64,000 nucleotides of DNA from IMG/VR virus record IMGVR_UViG_3300046810_000170, positions 1 to 64,000 of that record. The stretch is one strand, 5' to 3'. Origin of the DNA: a virus. How positions within the stretch are numbered: the stretch's first letter is position 1; the number at the start of each line of letters is the position of its first letter. Positions 33,564 to 43,317 of this stretch are shown here, piece after piece. The position numbers and the translations under genes are program-made. The notes under the pieces are model-generated. The model was not told the DNA's origin and ran no database searches. It was given only the letters and a program-made list of their open reading frames with translations.

Positions 33564-34336
33564 CCGCGCATCCCCTGTACTGCGATGAAGCCTATGAAAC
33601 CAGTTCCCCCGCTTTGGCTCAATTTCAGGGCGTTCCAAGCGTTGCTATTGCTGACAAAGGTCGCCCAAGAGTTGTTCACCCTATTGGACGAGTTGTCGAT
33701 GTAAGCTGACCGGCCCTGCCCCATTTTAAGAGGTAGTGTCGTGTTGAAGCCATAAAGCGTCATATCACCGCCAAAGCCGCTGTTTACCCCAGTGTTAGCC
33801 GGGACTGGATTGGCCACAACCAGCCCGCTTTGGGCGCTGGTGTTGTAGGATGGTGCGCCACCGCTGATGCTGTAAAGCTGGTCGAGCGGAAATGCCCCGG
33901 CCGTCGTTATGAAGGTGCTGCCGTTGTCGGTGCTTGGATTGGCCAAGACCACCGTGTCAACGCCGACCGCACGGCCATCGATTGTAAATTTGATTTCCCG
34001 ATAAGGCGCCAAGTCCCTGACGATGTCACCGATCAACCCGCCAGTGTAGGTTTTGGTGAACAGCGTTTCCCACGATCCCAATGCCGCCGCCGCTGCTGCA
34101 CCGGCCGACTGTACCCACTGTTTGGTGTTGCCGTCATCATACCAGAGGTACTGCTGCCCGTTGCTCGACCGCCACCATTGCTGCCCGATGGCTGGATTGG
34201 AGGGTGGTGTGTCTCCGATGTACATCGGCCCTATCTGCGGCACGATGTTCCACGCGGTGCCATCCCACTGGTAGTTGGTTGAGCCCCCGGTGAACTGCTG
34301 GCCTACGATGGGTGAGGAAGGAAAGTCGATTGCCAT
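33560..34336 (-). CDS. Tail-fibre protein, short
   Basis: 258 residues. Two copies of the VGQQF.G...YQWDGTAWN and IGQQWWRSSNGQQYLWYDDGN modules at residues 8-72; the second occurs also in the large fibre (QLWWKSSTGVLYVWYDDGN). The C-terminal 160 residues are glycine- and asparagine-rich beta structure (GFGGDMTLYGFNTTLPLKMG), probably receptor-facing. Confidence 0.72.
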   Translation of the reverse strand: MAIDFPSSPIVGQQFTGGSTNYQWDGTAWNIVPQIGPMYIGDTPPSNPAIGQQWWRSSNGQQYLWYDDGNTKQWVQSAGAAAAAALGSWETLFTKTYTGGLIGDIVRDLAPYREIKFTIDGRAVGVDTVVLANPSTDNGSTFITTAGAFPLDQLYSISGGAPSYNTSAQSGLVVANPVPANTGVNSGFGGDMTLYGFNTTLPLKMGQGRSAYIDNSSNRVNNSWATFVSNSNAWNALKLSQSGGTGFIGFIAVQGMRG

Positions 34337-36345
34337 TACATCCTCGCGTTTGCTATGACTTTGCCGGTGGTTGTGGCAGTTAGATAGGTGTCACCGGTTG
34401 CCGTTGACGGGAGCGCGATAATGAATTGACGCGTTGAGCAATTCATTGATACGGACGCTGCATTTACGAGGGTGTTGCCACTCTGTGACATGGTTGGTGC
34501 TACGCGCATCGGCTGCGGTAATGGGATGGTGTTGCTGACGCCAGTGCCAGCCGCTGCGTAACCACGGACTTGTATGGAGTTTACCACGCCCTCGGCGGCC
34601 AGCATGAAGTAGTAGCGTAGGCACTTTGCCAGTTGTGCGGCCTCATCTGGTAGTTCCCACTTCGGCGGGATACCAGTCTTATCAGGGTCGAGGTAGAGCC
34701 CGACATCAAAGACATCAAAGGTGTTGCCTGCCGCCACACCATTGAACTGCCCCGGTCCAGCAATAAAGTTTCCGGCCTGCCAGCCAAGTGCGCCGGTGTA
34801 AGTCGGGCCGCAAGCAAGACACCAAACAATTTGCACCCCTTTAGTATTATCGACCGACCAGGTGCCGGTGATGTCGCCAGGGACAATCAAAATCTGTTCC
34901 GTGTCAGTGCCCGCTTGTGCCGCCGAAATAGTGAATTGTGCCAGATAAGAGCGATCCCCGGCCCCATTTTGAACGCTCACGGAATAGGTGCCTGCCGGTC
35001 CTTTGAAGCCGAAACGCAATATCGTCTGTTTGGCATTGGTGGTGCCCCAAAGGAAGTCGGCCACGTCAATGCCTTCAATACGGGTAAATAGCGCCGTATA
35101 GTCGGTTGTCGTCATCGAAGCGTCGATGGTGCCAACCGAGATTTGCAGTCGGTCGCGGCTTCCGTTTGGCGTCTTGGTCTGCACCCGCTGGCCACCGAGT
35201 ACCATTGCACCTGACCACGCCAGAAAGAACTGGTCGACCGGATAGCTGTTCGCCGTCAGGACCTGTGTATTACCGTTCTCCTGGCTGATCTGCATCGCCG
35301 GGTTGACAACGCGATTGCGCCGTTCGGCCGTCTTGCGGACGTAGTTCTGGTCGACGATCTGCGCGTTGCCAGACGTCGCAACCCACTGCTGGGTGTTGCC
35401 ATCGTCATACCAGACATACAGGACGCCCGTGCTCGACTTCCACCACAGCTGTCCATCCTGGAGCGGCGCGGCCGGTGGAGCGTCGTCAGTGTGCGCCCCA
35501 CCAGTGCTAGGCGACCACACGCCGTTCTTACGCATATAGCCAAGCCCATCGTTCGGGGCATCCAGCATGAAGCCTTGAACCGTTGGGGTGGCGGTGGCGT
35601 GAAGGGTGCCACCGCCTCGCGCTCCGTGACCGGTGTCGTCGAAGTTGGCGGCGGGCAGCTTACCTGTCGCGTTCACCAGGTTGAGGAAGTAGGCTCCGTG
35701 TTGGCCATCCAGGAGATCGGCATCTAGCCCACTGCTATCACCATCGACTGTCAGTAGCTTGGCGCGAACGTCGGCCGCGGTATATGCCGATGCGTCCAGC
35801 TTGAACGAGATCGCGTTGGCGAGCTCTGTATCGTTAGAATCGAGCCACGTGCCGATCTCTGCCAGGGTGTCGTAGAGAGCGGGAGCACCAACCTTAAGGT
35901 TGTCGACCGCGGCTTTGACAGCAGCCATCGTGGCGATCTGAGTGGTGTTCGTGCCCAATGCTGCAGTCGGCGCGGTCGGTGTCCCTTGCAAGTGTGCATC
36001 GACAAGAGGGGCGAGGGCCGCAAGGTAAGCATCCAGGCCAGTGATATCCGCTGTCGTGTGGACGTGGACCGTTGGAGCCGCATAGGCCGAGACGTTCTGC
36101 CTAACGCGGAGAGAGCTCCAACCAGTCAGTGTCGTGTCTGTTCCAGCCTGAGCTAGCGCGGGAGTAACAAGGGTTAGAGCAGCCTGAGCTCCGATATTGG
36201 TACGCACTGCGGCAGGATCTGCGAAGTCAGAACCGTTGTTCGCTTTCCGGACGTAGGAAGCCGCATTCTCGATCGCGGTGCGGACACTCTTGAACTCAGC
36301 AGAGAGGCGGCTTGTGAGGGCGACGATCGTATCGGCTGCAAACAT
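34336..36345 (-). CDS. Large tail-fibre protein
   Basis: 669 residues; ATG 36345 (ATGA overlap) preferred to TTG 36348. Residues 60-250 carry short fibre repeats (SYVRKANNGSDFADPAAVRTNIGAQ, LLTVDGDSSGLDADLLDGQHGAYFL), common in fibres of many phages. Residues 280-330 bear the WWKSSTGVLYVWYDDG module, and the C-terminal half is shared with gene 32481-33563. Presumably recognises host surface sugars or protein. Confidence 0.8.
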   Translation of the reverse strand: MFAADTIVALTSRLSAEFKSVRTAIENAASYVRKANNGSDFADPAAVRTNIGAQAALTLVTPALAQAGTDTTLTGWSSLRVRQNVSAYAAPTVHVHTTADITGLDAYLAALAPLVDAHLQGTPTAPTAALGTNTTQIATMAAVKAAVDNLKVGAPALYDTLAEIGTWLDSNDTELANAISFKLDASAYTAADVRAKLLTVDGDSSGLDADLLDGQHGAYFLNLVNATGKLPAANFDDTGHGARGGGTLHATATPTVQGFMLDAPNDGLGYMRKNGVWSPSTGGAHTDDAPPAAPLQDGQLWWKSSTGVLYVWYDDGNTQQWVATSGNAQIVDQNYVRKTAERRNRVVNPAMQISQENGNTQVLTANSYPVDQFFLAWSGAMVLGGQRVQTKTPNGSRDRLQISVGTIDASMTTTDYTALFTRIEGIDVADFLWGTTNAKQTILRFGFKGPAGTYSVSVQNGAGDRSYLAQFTISAAQAGTDTEQILIVPGDITGTWSVDNTKGVQIVWCLACGPTYTGALGWQAGNFIAGPGQFNGVAAGNTFDVFDVGLYLDPDKTGIPPKWELPDEAAQLAKCLRYYFMLAAEGVVNSIQVRGYAAAGTGVSNTIPLPQPMRVAPTMSQSGNTLVNAASVSMNCSTRQFIIALPSTATGDTYLTATTTGKVIANARM

Positions 36346-36668
36346 CAAATCAATCCATTCTCAAACAATGCAACGAGATCCGGGAGCTGCCCAAGTTCAC
36401 CCTGGATGCCTTGGATTCCCTGGATGCCCTGGATGCCTTGATCCCCTTTGTCACCCTTCAGACCCTGGATGCCTTGGATGCCCTGGTCACCCTTGTCACC
36501 CTTGTCACCCTTCAGGCCTTGGATGCCTTGGATCCCCTGAATGCCTTGGATACCTTGGGTACCCCGGTCACCCTTCTGGACGATCTCGACGACTTCAGGC
36601 TTCGCTGGTTCGACAACCTCGATCAGGCTTGGCCCATTCGAGATCTCGACCAGGATGACTTCAGCCAT
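36345..36668 (-). CDS. Collagen-like repeat protein
   Basis: 107 residues. Residues 32-92 are continuous Gly-X-Y triplets dominated by GIQ, with GLKGDKGDKGDQ blocks; the DNA is therefore internally repetitive (36405-36570). Phage collagen-like proteins form triple-helical stalks or fibre tethers. The N-terminal 30 residues (VILVEISNGPSLIEVVEPAKPEVVEIV) probably anchor it to the virion. Repeat number may vary between isolates. Confidence 0.85.
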   Translation of the reverse strand: MAEVILVEISNGPSLIEVVEPAKPEVVEIVQKGDRGTQGIQGIQGIQGIQGLKGDKGDKGDQGIQGIQGLKGDKGDQGIQGIQGIQGIQGELGQLPDLVALFENGLI

Positions 36669-36993
36669 GGTTGATGCTTCCCGCCATCAGGAGGTTGCCG
36701 TGGAGGACCGTCTTCTCCTCGGCCTCGAAGAAACGAACGATCTCGTAGTTCGCCTGGTGGGTCTTGGCGGTGATGGTCTTGGTGATGGCGCTGGTGATGT
36801 GGACCTGGAACTCGCCAACGAGGGCGTCGGTCACCGTGGCAACTATCTCCGTGACGACCTCGTCGCTCTCAATAAACATCTTCAGGACGTCGCCCGTCAG
36901 ATCATAGGCAACGCCGGATGCATCACGTAGCCGGAAGGTCAGCGTTTCGGAGTTGCCGCGCCAGAGGTTGATGTCGCGATACGGGGGCTTCAT
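36661..36993 (-). CDS. Virion-associated small beta protein
   Basis: 110 residues. RDINLWRGNSETLTFRLRDASGVAYDLTGDVLKMFI resembles the N-terminal domain of baseplate upper/DUF2479-type proteins that bind virion or fibre partners. It overlaps collagen-like (8 nt) and portal (4 nt) genes, so it is probably part of the fibre set. Confidence 0.6.
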   Translation of the reverse strand: MKPPYRDINLWRGNSETLTFRLRDASGVAYDLTGDVLKMFIESDEVVTEIVATVTDALVGEFQVHITSAITKTITAKTHQANYEIVRFFEAEEKTVLHGNLLMAGSINHG

Positions 36994-38489
36994 GCGGCCT
37001 CCTTCTTCTTAGCGGCAGGCTTCTTCACCTGCTTGGATTTCGCCATCTTGGAGCCTTCCGGCGCGAGTGAGCGGCCGAGCGGGTCCGAGTTCGGGGTGAC
37101 CTCATCAGCGCGGCTCTCAGCGCCACCCGCGACGGCTTGCATGAAGCCAGTGCCACTCAGCTCCGGAGCACCTTCCGGCGGGAGCCGGTGGTACATCTGC
37201 AAATGGTACTCGAGGTCGCTGATCAGGCCGAGTGAGAGATCGGTCTGCAGACGGGCCTGACGCATCGTGAGCTGAGGCTCGAGCTCGAGCTCCGGACGAA
37301 GCTCACCTTTAACGAAGGAGACTTCGGCAAACCCCTGGTAGCCACCCTGATGCAACATGAAGGAGAACACGTTGCTCAGGATGGCTGACACAGGCGCATT
37401 GAGCTCGTCGGCGTTCATGGCAGCGATACGCGCTTCCACGGAGCCGGTGTTGACCCCCGAGGCACCGCGACCGATCACAGTAGCCATGGTCTTCAGACCC
37501 GCTTGATTCTGTGCGTTAAGAGTCTCGATCACCTTGCTGATGTCGATCCCGGCGCCTGGGGACTTTTCGTTCATGATACCTGGCGTCACCGAGTCCATGT
37601 GGACGAAGGCGGTGTCAGCCCTGATATCCTGAACAGAGTTGCGGATCTCAGCCAGTCGGGCGTTGATCCATTCTGTCTTCTTGGTCTCGTCCGCCTGGAT
37701 GTTGACCGGCATGTTCTTGCGCAGCACTTCTTCGACGACCGTCACCTCGAGGCGCGGATAGCCGGTGTACTGCATGATGCGGTAGAGATCGTTGATCACC
37801 TGCTGGCGAGCGGCGATCGTGTTGATCGTAGAGACGAACGGTGAGTTCGAATAGATCTTGGTCGGGTTCTGGCGGTAGTAGGCGACGAAGAACGTCGCGA
37901 TGTCCAGATTGATGCCGTCCTGCACGCCAGAAACCTTCTGGCGCGGCTTGTATTCCCCAGGCTTCTTTTCGAACCACTCGACGGACGCCAGGTCGACGTT
38001 CCGGAGATCCGAGGGGATCATCTTCTCGTCGTAGATGAGCTCGATCGCCGCGCCACCCCGCATGAGGACCATGTAGCGGATCTCTTCGCACCACTGCTCC
38101 AGGGTCATCTTCATCTGGAAGCCCTTGGTGTAGTCGGTCGGCCGCGTCATGAACTTGATCTTCTGCATCAGCTCGGCCGTTGCTGCGGCGTCGATCTGAT
38201 CGTTCATATCCTTGACGAGGATGACCGGCTGCGTGTTCGCCATGGTGAGATAAGCGTGCAGCGCAGCCGATACATCCGGATCCTGCTCCATAAGGCTGAC
38301 GATCAGCGTGCGGGCGTCGTCGGCCGTCCTGGTGGAGAAGATGTCGTTGAGGTGGTCCTGGTAGGTCGGAGCTGTGAGGACGTTCTGGCTCGTCGACGGG
38401 CTAAAGGTGCCCGTGGCTGCGAAGCCACCCTTCTTGACCGCCTTCTTAGGAGCAATGATCGACAGAACGGCTTTGCCCAAAGAGGCCAT
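36990..38489 (-). CDS. Portal protein
   Basis: 499 residues. Portal-like features: N-terminal DDARTLIVSLMEQDPDVSAALHAYLTMANTQP, the wing-to-stem region with IYDEKMIPSDLRNVDLASVEWFEKK, a crown-proximal helix, and a basic C-terminal tail (SKQVKKPAAKKKEAA). It lies directly after the large terminase, the usual order. Dodecamer through which DNA enters and leaves. Confidence 0.85.
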   Translation of the reverse strand: MASLGKAVLSIIAPKKAVKKGGFAATGTFSPSTSQNVLTAPTYQDHLNDIFSTRTADDARTLIVSLMEQDPDVSAALHAYLTMANTQPVILVKDMNDQIDAAATAELMQKIKFMTRPTDYTKGFQMKMTLEQWCEEIRYMVLMRGGAAIELIYDEKMIPSDLRNVDLASVEWFEKKPGEYKPRQKVSGVQDGINLDIATFFVAYYRQNPTKIYSNSPFVSTINTIAARQQVINDLYRIMQYTGYPRLEVTVVEEVLRKNMPVNIQADETKKTEWINARLAEIRNSVQDIRADTAFVHMDSVTPGIMNEKSPGAGIDISKVIETLNAQNQAGLKTMATVIGRGASGVNTGSVEARIAAMNADELNAPVSAILSNVFSFMLHQGGYQGFAEVSFVKGELRPELELEPQLTMRQARLQTDLSLGLISDLEYHLQMYHRLPPEGAPELSGTGFMQAVAGGAESRADEVTPNSDPLGRSLAPEGSKMAKSKQVKKPAAKKKEAA

Positions 38490-38498
38490 AGAGGTTTC

Positions 38499-40268
38499 CT
38501 AGCGTATTCCGAGAGATGTGGGGGTTCGGACCCCACGCTGCAGCCCCAGTCGTGATGCGTTTTGAACCGGAACGACTACGTTCGAGACGGTGACCTGGGT
38601 GCGAGGATCCTCCTCGCGGTAGTCGATCGCGGTGTTCACGCGGATGGCGTAGAGCAGGTAACCGAGTGAGTGGAAGAAGTGATCATTGCCCGTGAGCTTG
38701 GCCCAGCGGGCGGGGATCTCGTCCTTGGTTTTCTCGTTCAGCTCGTTCTCGATACGCACCATGTCCTGCAGGTGATCGAGGATGATGCGTTCGAGGCGAC
38801 CGTAGCCGTAGAACGAGACCCTCCGCTTGCGGACGGCGCCGGCCACAGCGTCGAGCATGGTCGTGCGGTTGCCAACCAGGTGTGACAGTTGATCGAGCTC
38901 GTCCTTGACGAAGGTGACCGCCGCGGCGCCTGGTTGGCCGGCGTACTGGACAGGGAGGATGCGACCCGCCGACAGGTCACGGATTTCGTTCGCGAGCGGC
39001 GTGTATGGATTGCGGTCCATGCACCCACCCACGACGTTGTATCGGCCGAGGATCGTTTTGACCTCGTCGTAGAGATTGTCCGCGGATACCTGGCGGAAAC
39101 TAAAGACGACTGGCTGGGCCTGGCCAATGGTGGCAAGCGTGATGTGGCAGGTGAGACCGGCGTCGATGCCAATCATTACGGGCTCGAGGCTGCTGACGTC
39201 GGCGCTGCCCTCCCCCTTCATGACGGCGCGGATGTCGACTTCGCTCAGGCGAGCGCTGGCGTCGTTGTAGGCTTCGCCCAGCACCGTGTTGTACCAGCGG
39301 CGCAGCGCGTCACGCTTCTTGTACTTGAGGAGCTGGTCGACGATGTATTCCGGGTTCGCTATGCGGTGAACGCAGAAGGGGCTAACCCTGTAACCGCGAG
39401 AGCGGCGCCCAGGAAAGCGAGGCACCCAAGACCGCAGCGAAGGATCAGAGGTATTAAGACGGCGTCCACAAGCCTCACATCGAACGTAGCCGGCTCTAAG
39501 GTCCAGCTTGTCAGCAAGTTCCGAGTCGATTTCTGAGAGATCGTTGATGTCACTGGAGAGCCCCGGGATGTGGATGAATTTCGGGTTGAACTGCGGGATG
39601 TTGTAGTGGTTGCACCCTTCGCACTTGAGGACGTACTCGTGCTGGTCGGATGTCTGAAACCCCGCGTGGACCCCATATCCTTCGAACGTGGGGGTCGAGA
39701 AGCTTTGTGTGATCTTGTAGTCAGAGCCCTGGAGACGTGACTGGTAGAGAGCCAGCATTTCCTGATCTGCGAGATCGATTTCGTCCTGGAAAAGCGCGTC
39801 GGCGTTGATCGAAGTGGCATCCGATTCCTTGCCCCCGGTGAAGAATCCGAATGACTGGTTGATCTGATAGAGGCCGACTGAGCGCACGGGCTTGTCGACA
39901 GATGCCATGTTGAAGACTGGCTCGTCGTTGATCAGAGGGCCGAAACGTGTCTGAGACACGCGCTTGAACATCACGTCGGTCGGCAGAGAGAAGATCGCGT
40001 TGACGGCAGTGGTTCGGGCCAGGAAACCCGCGAACTTGCGGAGCTGAACTTCGGTCAGGCCGATCTGAGAGCATTTGATCGTCCAGAGGTCCGGATGCAT
40101 GTCGTCGACGATCTGCTGCTGGAACTCATAGCCAGCGAAACTGAACTGCTTCTTTCTCAGATGGGTGTTCTTGATGATCCATTCGGACATCGACATATTG
40201 ATCGAATCTTCCGCAAATCGCTGGCGCAGCTGGGCTCGGAAGTCGGACAAATAGTCATTGCGATACAT
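38499..40268 (-). CDS. Terminase large subunit, lambda gpA-like
   Basis: 589 residues. Deviant Walker A (KCSQIGLTEVQLRK, as in gpA-type enzymes), Walker B (ADALFQDEID), a zinc-ribbon pair CEGC...CEAC at about residues 217 and 257, and nuclease acids starting with MIGIDAG. The gpA type usually cuts at cos sites, suggesting unit-length packaging with cohesive ends (inference). The first gene of the leftward virion operon. Confidence 0.9.
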   Translation of the reverse strand: MYRNDYLSDFRAQLRQRFAEDSINMSMSEWIIKNTHLRKKQFSFAGYEFQQQIVDDMHPDLWTIKCSQIGLTEVQLRKFAGFLARTTAVNAIFSLPTDVMFKRVSQTRFGPLINDEPVFNMASVDKPVRSVGLYQINQSFGFFTGGKESDATSINADALFQDEIDLADQEMLALYQSRLQGSDYKITQSFSTPTFEGYGVHAGFQTSDQHEYVLKCEGCNHYNIPQFNPKFIHIPGLSSDINDLSEIDSELADKLDLRAGYVRCEACGRRLNTSDPSLRSWVPRFPGRRSRGYRVSPFCVHRIANPEYIVDQLLKYKKRDALRRWYNTVLGEAYNDASARLSEVDIRAVMKGEGSADVSSLEPVMIGIDAGLTCHITLATIGQAQPVVFSFRQVSADNLYDEVKTILGRYNVVGGCMDRNPYTPLANEIRDLSAGRILPVQYAGQPGAAAVTFVKDELDQLSHLVGNRTTMLDAVAGAVRKRRVSFYGYGRLERIILDHLQDMVRIENELNEKTKDEIPARWAKLTGNDHFFHSLGYLLYAIRVNTAIDYREEDPRTQVTVSNVVVPVQNASRLGLQRGVRTPTSLGIR

Positions 40269-40442
40269 GTGTTTGGCTATATGGGTAGCCGAGAGTTCAT
40301 TTGCAATTAGTGCGAGACATTCCCAGAAATGGAAGTCGAGAGATATTGCGTAATCTGCTTGAGTTCTTGGAACTGATGCACGGCTCGTGTAGCCAAACCT
40401 CCTCCGGTTTTCTACCTAAGCTCCAACAGACATGGAGCCCAA
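40269..40442. other. Divergent control region beside the terminase gene
   Basis: 174 nt between leftward terminase and rightward genes. Contains GGCTA/TAGCC arms (40275-40279 and 40286-40290) and an inverted pair TTTGGCTA (40272-40279) and TAGCCAAA (40390-40397) about 110 nt apart. Must hold promoters for both directions; cos could also lie here, but neither can be pinned down by eye. Confidence 0.45.
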
Positions 40443-40919
40443 ATGAACCCGAAATATTTTCCGAACATCAGCGAGGACCAAATCCTCCTCGTAAATCGAG
40501 TGTTGCGGAGCATCAGCGAGAACCCTGAATATCTCTCCGACGCTCAGTGCCCCTACCCTCCGCTCGTCAAGGACTTCTTCCTGAAGCAGGCTCGAGCCTC
40601 CCAGGGTGGAGTGGCTGAGGATCTCTTCGAAGGCGACCAAGTGGTGGCGATCGAGAAGCAGATCCAGAAGCTGATCAACGATCTCGAGGACTACGGGCAG
40701 AAGCTCGGCGCCGACGATAACTCTGAGAAGCTGCAGTATTTCAAGACGAAAAACTCCCTCCTCGAGAAGCTCCTGAACAACCTGGAGCGGGCCGCAAACC
40801 TCAAGCAGATCAATGAGTTCAGGTCCACAGTCATCCAGTTCATGGATGAAATCCTCACCAAAGATCAGATCACCGATTTCATGAAGCGTATCGACGGAGT
40901 GCTCACCAATGGCCGATAA
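40443..40919 (+). CDS. Helical protein, possible small terminase subunit
   Basis: 158 residues. N-terminal NPKYFPNISEDQILLVNRVLRSISENPEYL may be a small DNA-binding helical bundle; residues 55-150 form coiled coil (VVAIEKQIQKLINDLEDYGQKLG..LLEKLLNNLERAANLKQI). This two-part plan fits small terminases, and no other candidate lies near the large subunit, but it is on the opposite strand and joined to the primase operon (11-nt overlap). Otherwise unrecognised. Confidence 0.5.
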   Translation: MNPKYFPNISEDQILLVNRVLRSISENPEYLSDAQCPYPPLVKDFFLKQARASQGGVAEDLFEGDQVVAIEKQIQKLINDLEDYGQKLGADDNSEKLQYFKTKNSLLEKLLNNLERAANLKQINEFRSTVIQFMDEILTKDQITDFMKRIDGVLTNGR

Positions 40920-43317
40920 GATTTTCGAAACCCACGCCCCACTCTACTGGGCCGCTGGCTTGCCAGCCATTCCCCTCGTCTTCGAGAACAAGCGCCCCGC
41001 CATCCCACGCTGGCAGATGTACTCCGACGCCTTCCCGACGAAGGAAGATCAGGCTGCATGGTTGCATGCCTTCGCAGCTGGCAACATCGGTCTGCCAATG
41101 GGTCCAGCTGCTGGCCTCGTCGCGATCGACGTCGACTCCGAGGATCCGGTAGTCCTCCAGGTTCTTGATCGCGTCCTGCCGCCGTCTCCGTGGCACCGCG
41201 TTGGTCGTAAGGGTCGGGTCCAGATCTATCGCTGGTCGGGCGAGCGTACCGCTCGTATCAAGGCCGAAGACGGCTCGATGATCTGCGAAATCCTGTCCAA
41301 GGGCACGCAGTTCGTTCTCCCGCCGTCGATCCACCCGGATACCAAGCAGCCCTACACGGCTGACGGCAATCTCTGGGAGATCGCGAAGAACGCTCCTCCC
41401 CTGCCCCTCAATTTCGAGAAGGTGCTGAAGAGCGCCCTGCAGGAAGCTGGGATCAAGGTCTCCACCGGTGGTGGCAACAAGACCGTCAACTTCGTACCGG
41501 CCGGTGCTCGCGATGCCACCATGGTGTGGCATGCCGGTCTGCTGGCTCGAGCCGTGCTCCGCGGCGAGCGTTCGCTCCTCCAGGTGATGGGTGAGATGGC
41601 TGCGTGGGTCGAGAACTATGTCGAGAAGGTGGTCGGGGATCCGCTCACGATCGACAAGGCCCAAGGGAAGGTCGTCGAGTTCCTCGTTCGCGATGTGACC
41701 GGCGAGGCTCGCAAGGCCCTGCCGCTTGGTTGGGATGAGGGTCTGACGGAAGAGGATCTTGTCAAGCTCGGCCTGACCTTCACGGACGACGACAAGAGCT
41801 GGTCGCCGCAGAAGATCATGGATTATGTCTCTCTGGAGTTCGAGCGTCATATGGACGTCCGCTCCGAAGGCCGCAGCAATGCGATCTCGGTCGCCCTGGA
41901 CCGAATTGTACGGACCAACCCGCCGTTGAGCCCGATCGACGAGGCAATCCTCCTCAAGTTCATCGTCAACCATGCGAACAACGGTCTGTCCGTACCAGAC
42001 CTGAAGCGTCAGCTGCAGACCCTTCGCCGTGGTGAAATCCTCGGTGAGACGCACGCCGAGCTCGCGGATGCCTGCCTGGGCTTCCTCCGCAAGTACGGTG
42101 ACGTCCGCTACGACGCCAGCCACTTCTGGCAGTGGCGCGGTGCTGCCTGGGTGAAGTGCCAGGAGCAGGAGCTGCTGAAGATCATCGCGGAAAACTATGG
42201 TTCATATCCGGCCGGCAAGCGCCAGAGCGACCACAACGGTGTGCTCAAGGTCATGAAGGCCATCGCTTCGGAGCCGCTTCGCAATTCGTACGTCAAGGGT
42301 GTCAACTTCGCCAACGGCTACCTGACCGAGAACCTCGAGCTCGTTCCGCACGCTCCGGAATACGGCATGACCTACACCCTGCCCTACCGGTACACACCCG
42401 AGAAGGCCGGTCACATGCCGATGTTCGACCAGTTCCTCAATGATAGCTGGGCGACGGACGCGGATTACGGTGACAAGCTGCTGGCTCTGCAGGAGATGCT
42501 CGGTGTTTCGCTCATGGGCATGGCGCCACGTTTTCAGATGGCGTTCCTCCTGTTCGGTCAGGCGGGTGCTGGCAAGTCCGTGCTCCAGGCCATCATGCGG
42601 GGTTTGATGCCGTTTGGTTCCTCGTCGGCCATTGTGCCGTCTGACTGGTCCGACCGGTTCCTGCCGGCCGAGATGTTCGGCAAGGTCGTCAACTTCGCAG
42701 GCGAGTTGTCGGAAACGCGGCCGATTCCTGGCGACATCTTCAAGAAGGTGGTGTCGGGCGAAGAGATGCAGGTTCAGTTCAAGAACCAAAACCCCTTCGT
42801 TTTCATCCCGGAATGCGCTCACTGGTTCAACTCGAACCACCTGCCGAAGACGAGGGACAGCTCCGAGGGCTTCAATCGTCGCTGGTTGATCCTCGAGTTC
42901 AACAACCGGATCAGCCCCGACAAGCGGGTCATCGATCTGGATGCTCAGATCCTCGAGCACGAGCGCGAAGCGATCGTTGCCTGGGCGATCCAGGGCTACA
43001 AGCGCCTGGTCGATGCTGGAAACTTCACTCTTCCGACCTCGCACCTGGCTCTCGTTGATCAGATGGCGGCGGACAACAACTCGGTTCGTCACTTCCTTTC
43101 GTCGACGGGCACGGGTCTGAAGTGGGGCGCTCAGCACGAGTTCTCGCTGGCCGAGATGCACACCCAGTATTGGCAGTTCTGCATCGCGACTGGCAACTCA
43201 ACTCGGGTGAACATCACGAAATTCACGAAGCTGATGAAGGAGCTGTCGGGCACGTTCCCGTTCGACATCGACATCCGCGGCAAGAACGAAATTTACTACA
43301 TAGGAGTTGGAATCTGA
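40909..43317 (+). CDS. Bifunctional primase-polymerase / SF3 helicase
   Basis: 802 residues. N-terminal prim-pol domain: GLPMGPAAGLVAIDVDSEDP holds the catalytic DxD; FVLPPSIHPDTKQPYTADG is also typical. Residues about 290-500 link; D5-like helicase follows with Walker A FGQAGAGKSVLQ, Walker B-like VVNFAGELSE, and the SF3 motif C ECAHWFNSNHLPKTRD. The ending has a winged-helix-like segment. It primes and unwinds DNA at the phage origin. No polymerase gene is in the window. Confidence 0.9.
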   Translation: MADKIFETHAPLYWAAGLPAIPLVFENKRPAIPRWQMYSDAFPTKEDQAAWLHAFAAGNIGLPMGPAAGLVAIDVDSEDPVVLQVLDRVLPPSPWHRVGRKGRVQIYRWSGERTARIKAEDGSMICEILSKGTQFVLPPSIHPDTKQPYTADGNLWEIAKNAPPLPLNFEKVLKSALQEAGIKVSTGGGNKTVNFVPAGARDATMVWHAGLLARAVLRGERSLLQVMGEMAAWVENYVEKVVGDPLTIDKAQGKVVEFLVRDVTGEARKALPLGWDEGLTEEDLVKLGLTFTDDDKSWSPQKIMDYVSLEFERHMDVRSEGRSNAISVALDRIVRTNPPLSPIDEAILLKFIVNHANNGLSVPDLKRQLQTLRRGEILGETHAELADACLGFLRKYGDVRYDASHFWQWRGAAWVKCQEQELLKIIAENYGSYPAGKRQSDHNGVLKVMKAIASEPLRNSYVKGVNFANGYLTENLELVPHAPEYGMTYTLPYRYTPEKAGHMPMFDQFLNDSWATDADYGDKLLALQEMLGVSLMGMAPRFQMAFLLFGQAGAGKSVLQAIMRGLMPFGSSSAIVPSDWSDRFLPAEMFGKVVNFAGELSETRPIPGDIFKKVVSGEEMQVQFKNQNPFVFIPECAHWFNSNHLPKTRDSSEGFNRRWLILEFNNRISPDKRVIDLDAQILEHEREAIVAWAIQGYKRLVDAGNFTLPTSHLALVDQMAADNNSVRHFLSSTGTGLKWGAQHEFSLAEMHTQYWQFCIATGNSTRVNITKFTKLMKELSGTFPFDIDIRGKNEIYYIGVGI

